DNA from: JBKPNX01 sp046732855 | GTDB taxonomy: Bacteria; Pseudomonadota; Alphaproteobacteria; Geminicoccales; Geminicoccaceae | Assembly: GCA_046732855.1 (NCBI GenBank) | Contig: JBKPNX010000192.1 | Location: 1 to 12,788 of the forward strand | Direction: 5' to 3' | Length of the DNA: 12,788 nt | Shown: in pieces, positions 1 through 7,983 of the stretch | Layout of the letters: every line of letters starts with the position of its first letter | Numbering within the stretch: the stretch's first letter is position 1 | Translations under genes and position numbers: made by a program | The notes under the pieces: generated by a model | What the model saw: the letters and a program-made list of their open reading frames with translations, nothing else | Database searches by the model: none | What the model was told of the DNA's origin: nothing

Positions 1-120
1 AGCCGGTGCAGAGCCGCGCTGCCGCCGCGGGCTGAGGCCGACGGCCGCTGTGGCGAGCCGCGGTCGCCCGAAGCGGGAGCTGACACGGCCTGATGCCAGG
101 GCAGGGGCTGGATTCGGCGC

Positions 121-530
121 TGAACAGATATCCAGCGGCGCAGGAGCGGCCGTATCGAGGCCTTCGACTTCCTGGCGCCGGACGGCTCCAGCGCCTGAAC
201 GATGTTCAGTGGCGTGGCAGCGGCCGGATCGGGGATCTGACGGACATCGAGCGGCGCAGCAGAGGCCAGATCGTGAACTGAAGAATATCCACTGGGGTGG
301 CAGCGGCCGGATCGGGATCTGGCGGACGTCGAGCGGCGCAGCAGCGGCGAGATCGTGATCTGAAGAATTCCAGTGGCGCAGCAGCGGCCGGATCGGGATC
401 TGGCGGACATCGAGCGGCGCAGCAGCGGCTAAATCGTGATCTGAAGAATTCCAGTGGCGTGGCAGCGGGTGAAGCGGGATGTGAGGGACATGGAGTGTCG
501 CAGCGGACGGAGCGAACCCTGAAGACCGCC
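121..530. repeat. degenerate ~41-bp tandem repeat array with an alternating A/B higher-order period
   Basis: Units begin at 121, 196, 238, 279, 320, 361, 401, 442, 482 and 520, each opening with TG. Two flavours alternate. Type A opens TGAAGAATTCCAGTGGCG (starts 279, 361, 442; divergent at 121 and 196). Type B opens TGGCGGACATCGAGCGGCGC (320, 401; divergent at 238 and 482). Both share a core of GCAGCAGCGGCC followed by GATCGGGATC or ATCGTGATC. An A+B pair is 81-83 bp. The best copies lie between 279 and 441, and copies decay at both ends; 81-120 may be another worn unit and 163-195 fits poorly. There are no unique spacers, so this is not CRISPR. The array is open in one reading frame and would encode Gly/Ser/Ala/Gln-rich peptide, but I see no sign that it is translated. 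No gene is supported in 1-602; 1-80 shows nothing recognisable. Confidence 0.85.
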
Positions 531-602
531 CAATTTCATGGTAAAAGTGCGGCGTCCGTGACCGCGGCGCCGGGCCGTCGTCTCGGGCCGAGGTATCGGC
601 AC

Positions 603-3600
603 ATGGTCGCGCGTTTTCTCGACGACCGGCCAGCGCTCAGCGACGACCCGGGCCGGGTCGGGATCCGCGCGGCCCATCGGGCCGACGAGGCGGCCTGCGT
701 CGCCGAGCTGCTTGAGCTCGCTGCGGTCGACGACGGGACCAAGGCGCGCATACGGGCACGCGCGCTCGAGCTCGCCGCGCGGGTCCGGCGCGCGGGCGGC
801 GACCAGCTGAGCGTCGAGGCGTTCCTCCACGAGTATCAGCTGAGCACGCGCGAGGGTATCATGCTGACGTGCCTCGCCGAGGCGTTGCTCCGGATTCCCG
901 ATGCCGACACCGCCGACCGGCTGATCCGCGACAAGCTGAGCGCCGGCGAATGGTCGCGCCATCTCGGCCGTAGCGGCTCGCTCCTGGTCAACGCCTCGAC
1001 CTGGGGGTTGATGCTGACCGGTCGCGTCGTGCGCGCGAACCTCGAGGCTGACGCCGATCCCGGGGCATGGCTGACGCGCCTGCTGCACCGTCTCGGCGAG
1101 CCGGTCCTGCGCCAGGCGCTGCTGCAGGCGATGCGCGTGCTCGGCCGCCATTTCGTGCTCGGCCAGACCATCGAGCAGGCGATCGGGCGGGCGCGCGAGG
1201 CCGAGCGCAAGGGCTACCGCTACTCATACGACATGCTGGGCGAGGCCGCGCGCACCGCCGCCGACGCCGAGGACTACCGGGTCGCCTATCGAGACGCGAT
1301 CGCTGCGATCAGCAACGCCGCCCACGGCGCCGACCTGATCGCCCGGCCGGGCGTTTCGATCAAGCTCTCGGCGCTGCATCCCCGCTACGAGCTGGCGCAG
1401 CACCGCCGGCTGCAGGCCGAGCTGTACCCGCGCGTGCTCGGGCTCCTCCAGGCGGCCCGCGCGGGCAACATCGCGGTCACGATCGACGCCGAGGAGGCCG
1501 AGCGCCTGGAGGCGTCGCTCGATCTGTTCGAGCGCCTCGCCGCCGCGCCGGAACTGACCGGCTGGGACGGCCTTGGTCTCGCGGTCCAGGCCTATCAGAA
1601 GCGGGCGGTCCAAGTGATCGCCTGGCTCGAGGCGCTCGCGGCGCGCGAGCGGCGGCGCATTCCCGTGCGCCTGGTCAAGGGCGCGTACTGGGACAGCGAG
1701 ATCAAGCGCACCCAGGAGCTGGGCCTCGACGACTATCCGGTGTTCACGCGCAAGCCCGCGACCGATGTCTCGTATCTCGCCTGCGCGCGCCGTCTGCTCG
1801 CCGGACACAATGCGTTCTATCCGCAGTTCGCAACCCACAATGCCCAGACGCTCGGCAGCATCATCGAGCTTGCCGGCAACCGGCGCGACTTCGAGTTCCA
1901 GCGCCTGCACGGCATGGGCGAGGCGCTGTACGAGGGGCTGGTCGGCGCCGAGGCGGGCGGTTTCGCGTGCCGGGTCTATGCGCCGGTCGGCAGCCATCAG
2001 GACCTTCTGCCGTATCTGGTCCGCCGCCTGCTCGAGAACGGCGCCAACAGCTCGTTCGTCAATCGCATCATGGACGAGGAGGTGCCGCTTGAGACGCTGA
2101 TCGAGGAACCGGCCTTCCGGCTGGCGCGGCTCGAGCCCAAGCGCCATCCCGGGATCCCGCTGCCCGCCGACCTGTACGGCGCCGAGCGGCGCAACTCGCG
2201 CGGCGTCGACCTGCGCGATCCGGCGACGCTCGACCGGCTGGCGGAGCAGCTCGATCGGGCTTTCGAGCCGGGCTTCCAGGCGGGGCCCGGCATCGCGAGC
2301 GGGCGGGGCGCGGCGCGCGCGATGTTCGATCCAGCCGATCGCTCCGTCGCCATCGGCAGCGTGATCGAGACCGATCCCGAGGCCGTCGCGCAGGCAGTGC
2401 GCCAGGCTCAGGCCGGATTTGCGGCGTGGGAGCGGACGCCGCTCGCGGCACGGGTCGATTGTCTCCGGCGGGCGGCCGACCTGTACGAGGCGAACGCGGC
2501 CGAGCTGCTCGCCTGGTGCGTGCGGGAAGCCGGCAAGACCCTGCCCGATGCGGTCGCCGAGGTCCGCGAGGCGGTGGATTTCCTGCGCTACTATGCCCTC
2601 GAGGCGCAGACCACGGCGGCGCCGCGCGAGCTGGAAGGGCCGACCGGCGAGAGCAATCGACTCGCCCTGCACGGCCGCGGCGTATTCGTCGCGATCAGCC
2701 CCTGGAACTTCCCGCTCGCCATCTTCACCGGCCAGATCGCCGCCGCGCTGGCGGTCGGCAACGCGGTGCTCGCGAAGCCGGCGCCCCAGACCCCGCTGAT
2801 CGCGGCCAAGGCGGTCGCCCTGCTGCGTCAGGCGGGCGTCCCCGAGGATGCTTTGATGCTGTTGCCCGGGGGCGCGGAGGTGGGCGCGCGGCTCGTGGCC
2901 GACCCGGGCATCGCCGGGGTCGCGTTCACCGGCTCGACCCACACCGCCTGGGCGATCAACCGCGCGCTCGCCGCGAAGGCCGGGCCGATCGTGCCGCTGA
3001 TTGCCGAGACCGGCGGCCAGAACGCCATGCTGGTCGATTCATCCGCGCTGCCCGAGCAGGTGGTGGCCGAGGTGCTGGAATCCGCGTTCCGCTCGGCCGG
3101 TCAGCGCTGCTCCGCGCTGCGCGTGCTGTGCGTGCAGGACGATATCGCCCCGCGCGTGCTGGAGATGCTGGCCGGCGCCATGCTGGAGCTCGAGGTCGGC
3201 GATCCCGGACTGCTGGCGACCGACGTCGGCCCGGTGATCGATGAGGCGGCGCGCGCACGCCTCGAGCAGCATGCCGCGCGCATGATGCGCGAAGGCCGGC
3301 CGATCCAGCGCCTGCCGCTGCGCCCCGAGCTGGCCCGGGGCTGCTTCTTCGCGCCGCAGGCGTTCGAGATCGATGCGGTCACGCGCTTGGAGGGCGAGGT
3401 GTTCGGGCCGATCCTGCACGTGGTGCGCTTCGCTGGCGACCGGCTCGAGCAGATGATCGACGCGATCAATGACACGGGCTACGGGCTGACGCTCGGGGTG
3501 CACAGCCGGATCGATCGGACGGTCGAGCGGGTGCTGGAGCGGGCGCGCGCCGGTAACATCTACGTCAATCGCAACATGATCGGCGCGGTGGTCGGGGTGC

Positions 3601-3755
3601 AGCCGTTCGGCGGCGAGCGCCTGTCCGGCACCGGACCCAAGGCCGGGGGACCGCACTATCTGCCCCGCTTCGCCACCGAACGCACGGTCAGCGTCAACAC
3701 CGCAGCGGTCGGCGGCAACGCCAGCCTGCTCAGCCTGGAGGGCGATCCAGGCTGA
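603..3755 (+). CDS. putA: bifunctional proline dehydrogenase / L-glutamate gamma-semialdehyde (P5C) dehydrogenase PutA
   Basis: This enzyme oxidises proline to P5C with FAD, then P5C/glutamate semialdehyde to glutamate with NAD, passing electrons to the membrane quinone pool. The product is 1050 aa. An alpha-helical arm and a PRODH barrel occupy roughly residues 1-520, with KGAYWDSE at Lys359 and the YAPVGSHQDLLPYLVRRL stretch, whose Arg474/Arg475 match the substrate-binding Arg pair of E. coli PutA. The ALDH half has SPWNF (Asn702), the Rossmann-type FTGST motif, catalytic-base Glu802 in AETGGQN and nucleophile Cys836 in SAGQRCSALR, then EVFGPI and QPFGGERLSGTGPKAGG. It ends in the usual TVSVNTAAVGGNASLL tail. 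Length and lack of a ribbon-helix-helix domain fit the short class known from Bradyrhizobium, so it should not repress its own gene. ATG 603 was chosen because an AGG lies 9 nt upstream and the family-like sequence starts there. The frame stays open back into the repeat array (ATG 297), but that extension looks spurious. The usual putR regulator is not visible here. Confidence 0.97.
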   Translation: MVARFLDDRPALSDDPGRVGIRAAHRADEAACVAELLELAAVDDGTKARIRARALELAARVRRAGGDQLSVEAFLHEYQLSTREGIMLTCLAEALLRIPDADTADRLIRDKLSAGEWSRHLGRSGSLLVNASTWGLMLTGRVVRANLEADADPGAWLTRLLHRLGEPVLRQALLQAMRVLGRHFVLGQTIEQAIGRAREAERKGYRYSYDMLGEAARTAADAEDYRVAYRDAIAAISNAAHGADLIARPGVSIKLSALHPRYELAQHRRLQAELYPRVLGLLQAARAGNIAVTIDAEEAERLEASLDLFERLAAAPELTGWDGLGLAVQAYQKRAVQVIAWLEALAARERRRIPVRLVKGAYWDSEIKRTQELGLDDYPVFTRKPATDVSYLACARRLLAGHNAFYPQFATHNAQTLGSIIELAGNRRDFEFQRLHGMGEALYEGLVGAEAGGFACRVYAPVGSHQDLLPYLVRRLLENGANSSFVNRIMDEEVPLETLIEEPAFRLARLEPKRHPGIPLPADLYGAERRNSRGVDLRDPATLDRLAEQLDRAFEPGFQAGPGIASGRGAARAMFDPADRSVAIGSVIETDPEAVAQAVRQAQAGFAAWERTPLAARVDCLRRAADLYEANAAELLAWCVREAGKTLPDAVAEVREAVDFLRYYALEAQTTAAPRELEGPTGESNRLALHGRGVFVAISPWNFPLAIFTGQIAAALAVGNAVLAKPAPQTPLIAAKAVALLRQAGVPEDALMLLPGGAEVGARLVADPGIAGVAFTGSTHTAWAINRALAAKAGPIVPLIAETGGQNAMLVDSSALPEQVVAEVLESAFRSAGQRCSALRVLCVQDDIAPRVLEMLAGAMLELEVGDPGLLATDVGPVIDEAARARLEQHAARMMREGRPIQRLPLRPELARGCFFAPQAFEIDAVTRLEGEVFGPILHVVRFAGDRLEQMIDAINDTGYGLTLGVHSRIDRTVERVLERARAGNIYVNRNMIGAVVGVQPFGGERLSGTGPKAGGPHYLPRFATERTVSVNTAAVGGNASLLSLEGDPG

Positions 3756-4034
3756 GCGAGGGCGCCGCGCCGCTCTCGTCGCGCGATCGGCACCGCACAC
3801 GTAAGTTCGCGACCCCGACTCGCGATCAGCTGCGGCCCAGCCGCTCGCTCCAGACCTGCGTGGCGATTCGTGCCCGAGCCCATCCTTCGCCGGCGCGCCA
3901 GCGTCGCCTCGGAGCGGGTGAATGCCGTCACGGAGAGAGAATCGCCGCGCGCCCGCCATACAGGCGTACGGCAACGCAAGCCGACGTTAAGCCCGCGCCG
4001 CCATCGTGCGGACCTAAAGCGCGGAAGAGGTCCC

Positions 4035-4418
4035 ATGGCTCTGATCGATGCCGCGGCGGTGCTGCCCGAGGTCGAGGCGCCCGTGCCCGAGCATATCGCC
4101 AGGTCGCTTCCTCCGGCGGTTCGCAACCAGCTGGCGCGCCTGCCCGCTGGCGCGCAATCCGCGTTCCTCGAGGAGTTCGACAGGAAATCGAAGAGCCTGT
4201 GGGCGGCGTACTTCTGCTCGCTGTTCTACGGCCACCACGCGCTACTGGGCCGGCGCGGCACCACGCTCGCGATGTGGCTGGCGTCGCTCGCCACGTTCGG
4301 CATCGTCGGAATGGCCTGGTGGCTGGTCGACCTGGTCCGCCTGCCCGGCCTGGTCCGGAGCCACAATCAGGCGCTCGCCTTCGACATCCTGCGCAGCCTG
4401 CCGGCCGTCGAGCGCTGA
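4035..4418 (+). CDS. small TM2-domain-like membrane protein
   Basis: The product is 127 aa and looks like an inner-membrane protein of the TM2-domain type. Residues 1-50 form a soluble, acidic, Pro/Ala-rich leader. Residues 51-70 (KSLWAAYFCSLFYGHHALLG) match the first TM2 helix with its aromatic/Gly/His turn, and about 76-103 form a second long hydrophobic helix ending WWLVDLVRLPGLV, like the W-x-x-D-x-x-x-x-P ending of TM2 proteins. A soluble tail follows. ATG 4035 is preceded by GGAAGAGG four bases upstream. The frame stays open back to 3870, but that extension is Arg-rich and lacks a ribosome site. TM2 proteins have no general biochemical function, so none is assigned. It stands alone: 279 bp after putA and 284 bp before the next gene. 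In 3756-4034 I see no promoter or terminator I would defend. Confidence 0.8.
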   Translation: MALIDAAAVLPEVEAPVPEHIARSLPPAVRNQLARLPAGAQSAFLEEFDRKSKSLWAAYFCSLFYGHHALLGRRGTTLAMWLASLATFGIVGMAWWLVDLVRLPGLVRSHNQALAFDILRSLPAVER

Positions 4419-4579
4419 CGTCGTCGCGGACCCCGGCTGACGCCAGCGGTCAGACCATCGCGATCAGGCGCTTCACGGCGACAGCGCCGGCCGGCTGAAC
4501 CGACAGCATACGATCGGCATCGATCCTGCGGCGGCGCATCCGCTCGACGTGCGTGTGCCGCTCAAGCGTGCTCGCCTGT

Positions 4580-4596
4580 GCGCGCCGATGGCGCGC
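4580..4596. promoter_or_regulatory. perfect inverted repeat abutting a promoter (possible operator)
   Basis: GCGCGCC-GAT-GGCGCGC is a perfect 7-bp inverted repeat with a 3-bp centre, ending two bases before the -35 box of the 4599-4627 promoter. Its position suits a repressor or activator site. It could instead be the GC stem of a terminator for the preceding TM2-like gene, although no T-run follows. The remaining gap (4419-4579) shows nothing else I can support. Confidence 0.4.
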
Positions 4597-4598
4597 GG

Positions 4599-4627
4599 TG
4601 GACAATATTCCTATTGGCGGCTAAGAT
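4599..4627 (+). promoter_or_regulatory. sigma70-type promoter for the gene at 4703
   Basis: The -35 box TGGACA (4599-4604) matches TTGACA at 5 of 6 positions. The spacer is exactly 17 bp and relatively AT-rich. The -10 box TAAGAT (4622-4627) keeps the key TA...AT positions. Transcription would start near 4634, giving a leader of about 70 nt. This is the clearest promoter in the window; the call comes from the sequence only. Confidence 0.6.
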
Positions 4628-4702
4628 GCTGGGTTGGGGCGAGGCCGGCCGGAGGCTTGCGCCCGCACCCTCCAACCCCCGTCTCCAGCCCAAGGAACCG
4701 TC

Positions 4703-5524
4703 ATGTCGAGTGCAACCGCCGCGCCCCGCGCGGCCGTTTCCGTGTCCAAGGCGCGCGCCGAAGCGAGTCGGTGCAACGGAGCGAAGTCGCGCGGGCCGAG
4801 GACCGAGCAAGGCAAGGCCCGGTCGGCGCAGAATGCGCTGAGGCACGGCATGCGGGCAGAGACGCACCTCGTGCTGCCGGAGGAGGACGCTGCCGAGTTC
4901 GCCGTGCTCGAGGCCGCGCTCCTGGATGAGCTCGCCCCGGTCGGCGCGCTCCAGACCGTGCTCGCGCGCCGCGTCGCGATCGCCGCCTGGCGCCTCGCGC
5001 GGGCCGACCGGATTGAGGCCGAGCTGTTCGAGGAGCGCCGCATTGCGGACGGCGGGCTCGGGCTCGCGCTGATGCGCGACGGCAACGGCACCCGCTCGTT
5101 CGAGACATTGCTGCGCTATCGCGGCGCGGCGATGGCCGAGTTCTGGCGCGCGCTCAAGACGCTGAAGGCGCTCCAGGCCGAGCAGGCGGCGATGGCGCTG
5201 CAAGATGCCGTGCCCGTACCCCCGATCCGGCCCGCGCCGCGGCCACGGCTCGCCGATCGGGCGCCAACGAACGAACCCAGGCCGCAAGCGCAACCGGACG
5301 AACCCAAGCGCGCGGGCCCGCGCCCCCTGGAATATTCCGGCGCGGAGCTATCCCTATCCGACCGCATGCTGCACGAGCCTGGCGCATCCTGGACGCCGAA
5401 CGGACCTGAGAGCGGCGCCGATCGGCACCGTGATCACCTGGACCGGCGGCCGAACTCGAAGGAAAGAGCGATTGTGCTCAGCGCGTGGCCAATCTCAGAC
5501 CCGCGCTCCTCCCCGACAGGGTAA
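4703..5524 (+). CDS. uncharacterised protein of the KARAEASR/GAKSRGPRT type
   Basis: The product is 273 aa and cytoplasmic, with no signal peptide or membrane segment. The N-terminal block, residues 14-50, is basic and reads KARAEASR, GAKSRGPRTEQGKARSA, NALRHGM. That kind of sequence recurs in many uncharacterised bacterial proteins, often as several paralogs per genome. A helical, charged region follows (about 55-180: LPEEDAAEFAVLEAALLDELAP, RRVAIAAWRLARADRIEAELFEERR). The last about 95 residues are low-complexity, rich in Pro, Arg and Glu, and carry loosely repeated short motifs (TNEP, PDEP, LHEP, PNGP). The basic Gly-Pro-Arg block could bind nucleic acid, but that is inference. ATG 4703 has AAGGA six bases upstream and lies behind the 4599-4627 promoter. 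I know of no assigned function. The C-terminal tail is the least certain part of the reading frame. Confidence 0.8.
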   Translation: MSSATAAPRAAVSVSKARAEASRCNGAKSRGPRTEQGKARSAQNALRHGMRAETHLVLPEEDAAEFAVLEAALLDELAPVGALQTVLARRVAIAAWRLARADRIEAELFEERRIADGGLGLALMRDGNGTRSFETLLRYRGAAMAEFWRALKTLKALQAEQAAMALQDAVPVPPIRPAPRPRLADRAPTNEPRPQAQPDEPKRAGPRPLEYSGAELSLSDRMLHEPGASWTPNGPESGADRHRDHLDRRPNSKERAIVLSAWPISDPRSSPTG

Positions 5525-5634
5525 CCGATGGCGCCCCCCTGCGGCGAGCCGCCTTCCGGCCCGTGACCGACTCGTCGGTCCCGGGGCGATCGCGGCTGAC
5601 GCGTATGACGCTGGTTCTGTCGGTGAGTTGTGCC

Positions 5635-5640
5635 TATCAT
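5635..5640 (+). promoter_or_regulatory. candidate -10 box for the adenylate cyclase gene
   Basis: TATCAT matches the -10 consensus at 5 of 6 positions and would start transcription about 23 nt before ATG 5670. The expected -35 region (around 5612-5617, TGGTTC) is poor, so an activator or alternative sigma factor would be needed if this is real. The 145-bp gap otherwise shows nothing clear. Confidence 0.25.
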
Positions 5641-5669
5641 CGGCATGCAATTCGGATCGGACCGGATTG

Positions 5670-7826
5670 ATGGCGCGCAGGCTGGCTGCGATCCTGGCTG
5701 CGGACGTCGTCGGCTACAGCCGTCTGATGGCGGCCGACGAGAAGGGCACGCACGCGCGCCTCAAGGCGCTGCGCCAGGATTTGGTCGAGCCCAAAATCGC
5801 CGAGCATCACGGCCGCGTCGTCAAGTTGATGGGCGACGGCGCGCTCGTAGAATTCCCGAGCGTGGTCGACGCCGTCGAATGCGCCGTCGCGATCCAGACC
5901 GGCGTGGCCGAGCGGCAGGCGGAATTGCCCGAGGACCGGCGCATCGCGTTTCGCATCGGCATCAACATCGGCGACGTGATCGTCGAGGAGGGCGACGTCT
6001 ATGGCGACGGGGTGAACGTCGCGGCGCGCCTCGAAGCCCTGGCCGAGCCCGGCGAGATCTGCGTCGCGCGCAACGTCTACAACCAGGTCAAGAGCAAGGT
6101 CGCGTTCGGCTTCGAGCCGATGGGCGAGCACCGGGTCAAGAACATCCCCGAGCCTGTCACGGTCTATCGGGTGCTCACCGAGACCGGCCCCATCGCGAAG
6201 GCGCTCGGCCTGAAGCGTGCCGGCACACGGACATGGCGCCTTGGGGCGCTCGCCGCGGCGGCGGTCGTACTCCTGGTGGCCGCCGGCGGCGCCGGGCTGT
6301 GGCTTCGGTCGAACGACCGCGCGACTGTGGCGCCGCAGCAGTCCATGACTCCGGCGACAACCGCTCCGGCGCTAGGCGGGGCCGAGCAGGCGCCTTTGGA
6401 CAAATACCGCATCGCGGTGCTGCCGTTTGCGAACATCAGCGCCGATCCCGAGGACGAGTACTTCTCCGACGGCATGACCGAGGAGCTGATCTCGAAATTG
6501 TCGCACCTGCACGACCTCTCGGTGATCGCGCGCACGTCGGTAATGCAGTACAAGCAAACCGGCAAGAGTATCGCCGAGATCGGCCGCGAACTCCAGGTCG
6601 GCACGGTCCTCGAGGGCAGCGTGCGCAAGGCCGGCGAGCACCTGCGCATCACCGCCCAATTGATCGACGTGGCCAGTCAGGCGCACCTCTGGTCAGAGGA
6701 TTACGATCGAGACCTGACCGACGTGTTCGCGATCCAGAGCGACGTCGCCCAGAACGTCGCCCAGGCCCTGCAGATCACGCTAAAGCCCACTGAGGCAAGG
6801 CAGCTCGAGAAAACGGGGACGGCCGACCTGGAGGCGTATAACGCCTATCTCAGGGGTCTCTATCGCTTCAGCACGTGGTCGAAGAAGGGTCTGGAGGAAA
6901 GCAACAAATACTTCGAGCAGGCGATCGCGCGCGATCCCGCCTTCGCGAAGGCTTACGCCGCCATGGCTTTCGCCTACGACCTCCAGGGCCAGTTCGGCTA
7001 TCTGCCATTAGGCGAAGCCTATACGAAAGCGAAGGAGGCGGCGCACCGGGCCCTCGAGATCGATGCCACGACCGCCGAGGCGCATACCGCGTTGGCGGCC
7101 GCAGCGGGCTACTTCGATTTCGATTGGGCACGCGCGGACGAAGGCTATCGCCGTGCCCTCGAGCTGAACCCGAATTCTGCGGTCGCCCACGATTGGTATG
7201 GCATCAATTACCTGAGTGCCATGGGCCGCCACGACGAGGCCATTGCACACCTGAGCCGTGCTAAGGAGCTCGACCCGCTCACTGCTTACATCCGGAACGA
7301 TATGGGCATGTCGTACGTCCTCGCACGCCGGTACGATGAAGCGGTCGCAGAGTGCCAGCGAGCTTTGGATGTAGATCCACGTCTTTATGTCTTACACTGG
7401 TGCCTCGGCGAGGCCTATTGGCAGAAGGGCCTACTCGAGGAAGCGGTGGCTGCATATGAACGCGCGGTCGACCTGGAACCGAGCGATCTGTGGGTGAAAG
7501 GCGACCTAGCGATCGTCTATGCCGCTGCAGGCAAGAGAGCTCGGGCACAACAAATTCTCAAAGAGTTCGAAGATAAAGCACAGCGAGAATACGTGTCGCC
7601 GCTTCCGCTAGCCTTGGCCCACATCGCGGTGGGCGACGTGAACGGCACGTTCGCATGGTTCAACAAGATGTACGAGGAGCACCATCCGGAGCTGATCTGG
7701 ATGAACCAGCAGCCGCGCTACGACAGCCTGCGCGGCGACCCGCGCTGGCACGAGCTGATGCGTAAGGTCGGGTTCACGGAAGCACAGATCGACGCGGCCA
7801 ACGTTCTTGCCGGCAAGAATGGCTAA
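5670..7826 (+). CDS. membrane class III adenylate cyclase with TolB-like and TPR domains
   Basis: It is predicted to make cAMP from ATP. The 718-aa product starts MARRLAAILAADVVGYSRLM, typical of this alphaproteobacterial family. The N-terminal cyclase domain (about 1-170) keeps both metal Asp residues (Asp12, and Asp56 in LMGDGALVEF), an adenine-type Lys52, Asp109 and the transition-state pair Asn116/Arg120 in GDVYGDGVNVAARLE. By comparison with mammalian class III enzymes this favours ATP over GTP. One transmembrane helix lies at about 191-213 (LGALAAAAVVLLVAAGGAGLWL). Next comes a TolB amino-terminal-like (COG5616 type) domain from about 244 (KYRIAVLPFANISADPEDEYFSDGMTEEL) to 370, then TPR-like helices to about 700. 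With a cytoplasmic catalytic end, the TolB/TPR half should be periplasmic and sensory. ATG 5670 has only a weak ribosome site. The frame runs back to 5205, but that part overlaps the preceding gene and is not family-like. Codons around 7260-7600 look less GC-biased than the rest. Confidence 0.93.
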   Translation: MARRLAAILAADVVGYSRLMAADEKGTHARLKALRQDLVEPKIAEHHGRVVKLMGDGALVEFPSVVDAVECAVAIQTGVAERQAELPEDRRIAFRIGINIGDVIVEEGDVYGDGVNVAARLEALAEPGEICVARNVYNQVKSKVAFGFEPMGEHRVKNIPEPVTVYRVLTETGPIAKALGLKRAGTRTWRLGALAAAAVVLLVAAGGAGLWLRSNDRATVAPQQSMTPATTAPALGGAEQAPLDKYRIAVLPFANISADPEDEYFSDGMTEELISKLSHLHDLSVIARTSVMQYKQTGKSIAEIGRELQVGTVLEGSVRKAGEHLRITAQLIDVASQAHLWSEDYDRDLTDVFAIQSDVAQNVAQALQITLKPTEARQLEKTGTADLEAYNAYLRGLYRFSTWSKKGLEESNKYFEQAIARDPAFAKAYAAMAFAYDLQGQFGYLPLGEAYTKAKEAAHRALEIDATTAEAHTALAAAAGYFDFDWARADEGYRRALELNPNSAVAHDWYGINYLSAMGRHDEAIAHLSRAKELDPLTAYIRNDMGMSYVLARRYDEAVAECQRALDVDPRLYVLHWCLGEAYWQKGLLEEAVAAYERAVDLEPSDLWVKGDLAIVYAAAGKRARAQQILKEFEDKAQREYVSPLPLALAHIAVGDVNGTFAWFNKMYEEHHPELIWMNQQPRYDSLRGDPRWHELMRKVGFTEAQIDAANVLAGKNG

Positions 7827-7966
7827 CACCGGTGGACTCGTGCATTACGAGCGAGGCAGATGAGGCGCCGCAACTCTACGTCGCTTATGCGGCCTTGGCG
7901 GGCCTGTAATCCGGGAGCGGTCGAATTCGTTTAGCCATGGGCCGCACGACGCGCTCGAATGCTCGA

Positions 7967-7977
7967 GGGAGGAGGGG
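7967..7977 (+). promoter_or_regulatory. unusually strong ribosome binding site of the aldolase gene
   Basis: GGGAGGAGGGG lies six bases before ATG 7984 and contains the full GGAGG anti-16S core. It fixes the start of the aldolase and suggests efficient translation. In the 157-bp gap before it I found no convincing promoter or terminator. Confidence 0.7.
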
Positions 7978-7983
7978 AACGCA

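Noticed and set aside
121..530. CRISPR array
   Set aside because: The ~41-bp units abut each other with no unique spacers, and no cas gene is present.
297..602. N-terminal extension of PutA through the repeat array
   Set aside because: The frame is open, but the sequence is repeat-derived, has no counterpart in PutA proteins and no ribosome site. ATG 603 gives a normal short-class PutA.
1224..2942. 572-aa open frame on the - strand inside putA
   Set aside because: It is antisense to a clear PutA frame and is a GC-rich shadow with no recognisable domain.
3870..4034. 55-residue upstream extension of the TM2-like protein
   Set aside because: It is Arg-rich and has no ribosome site; GGAAGAGG sits right before ATG 4035.
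5205..5669. 155-residue upstream extension of the adenylate cyclase
   Set aside because: It overlaps the preceding gene in another frame and does not resemble the family, which starts at the MARRLAAILAADVV sequence.
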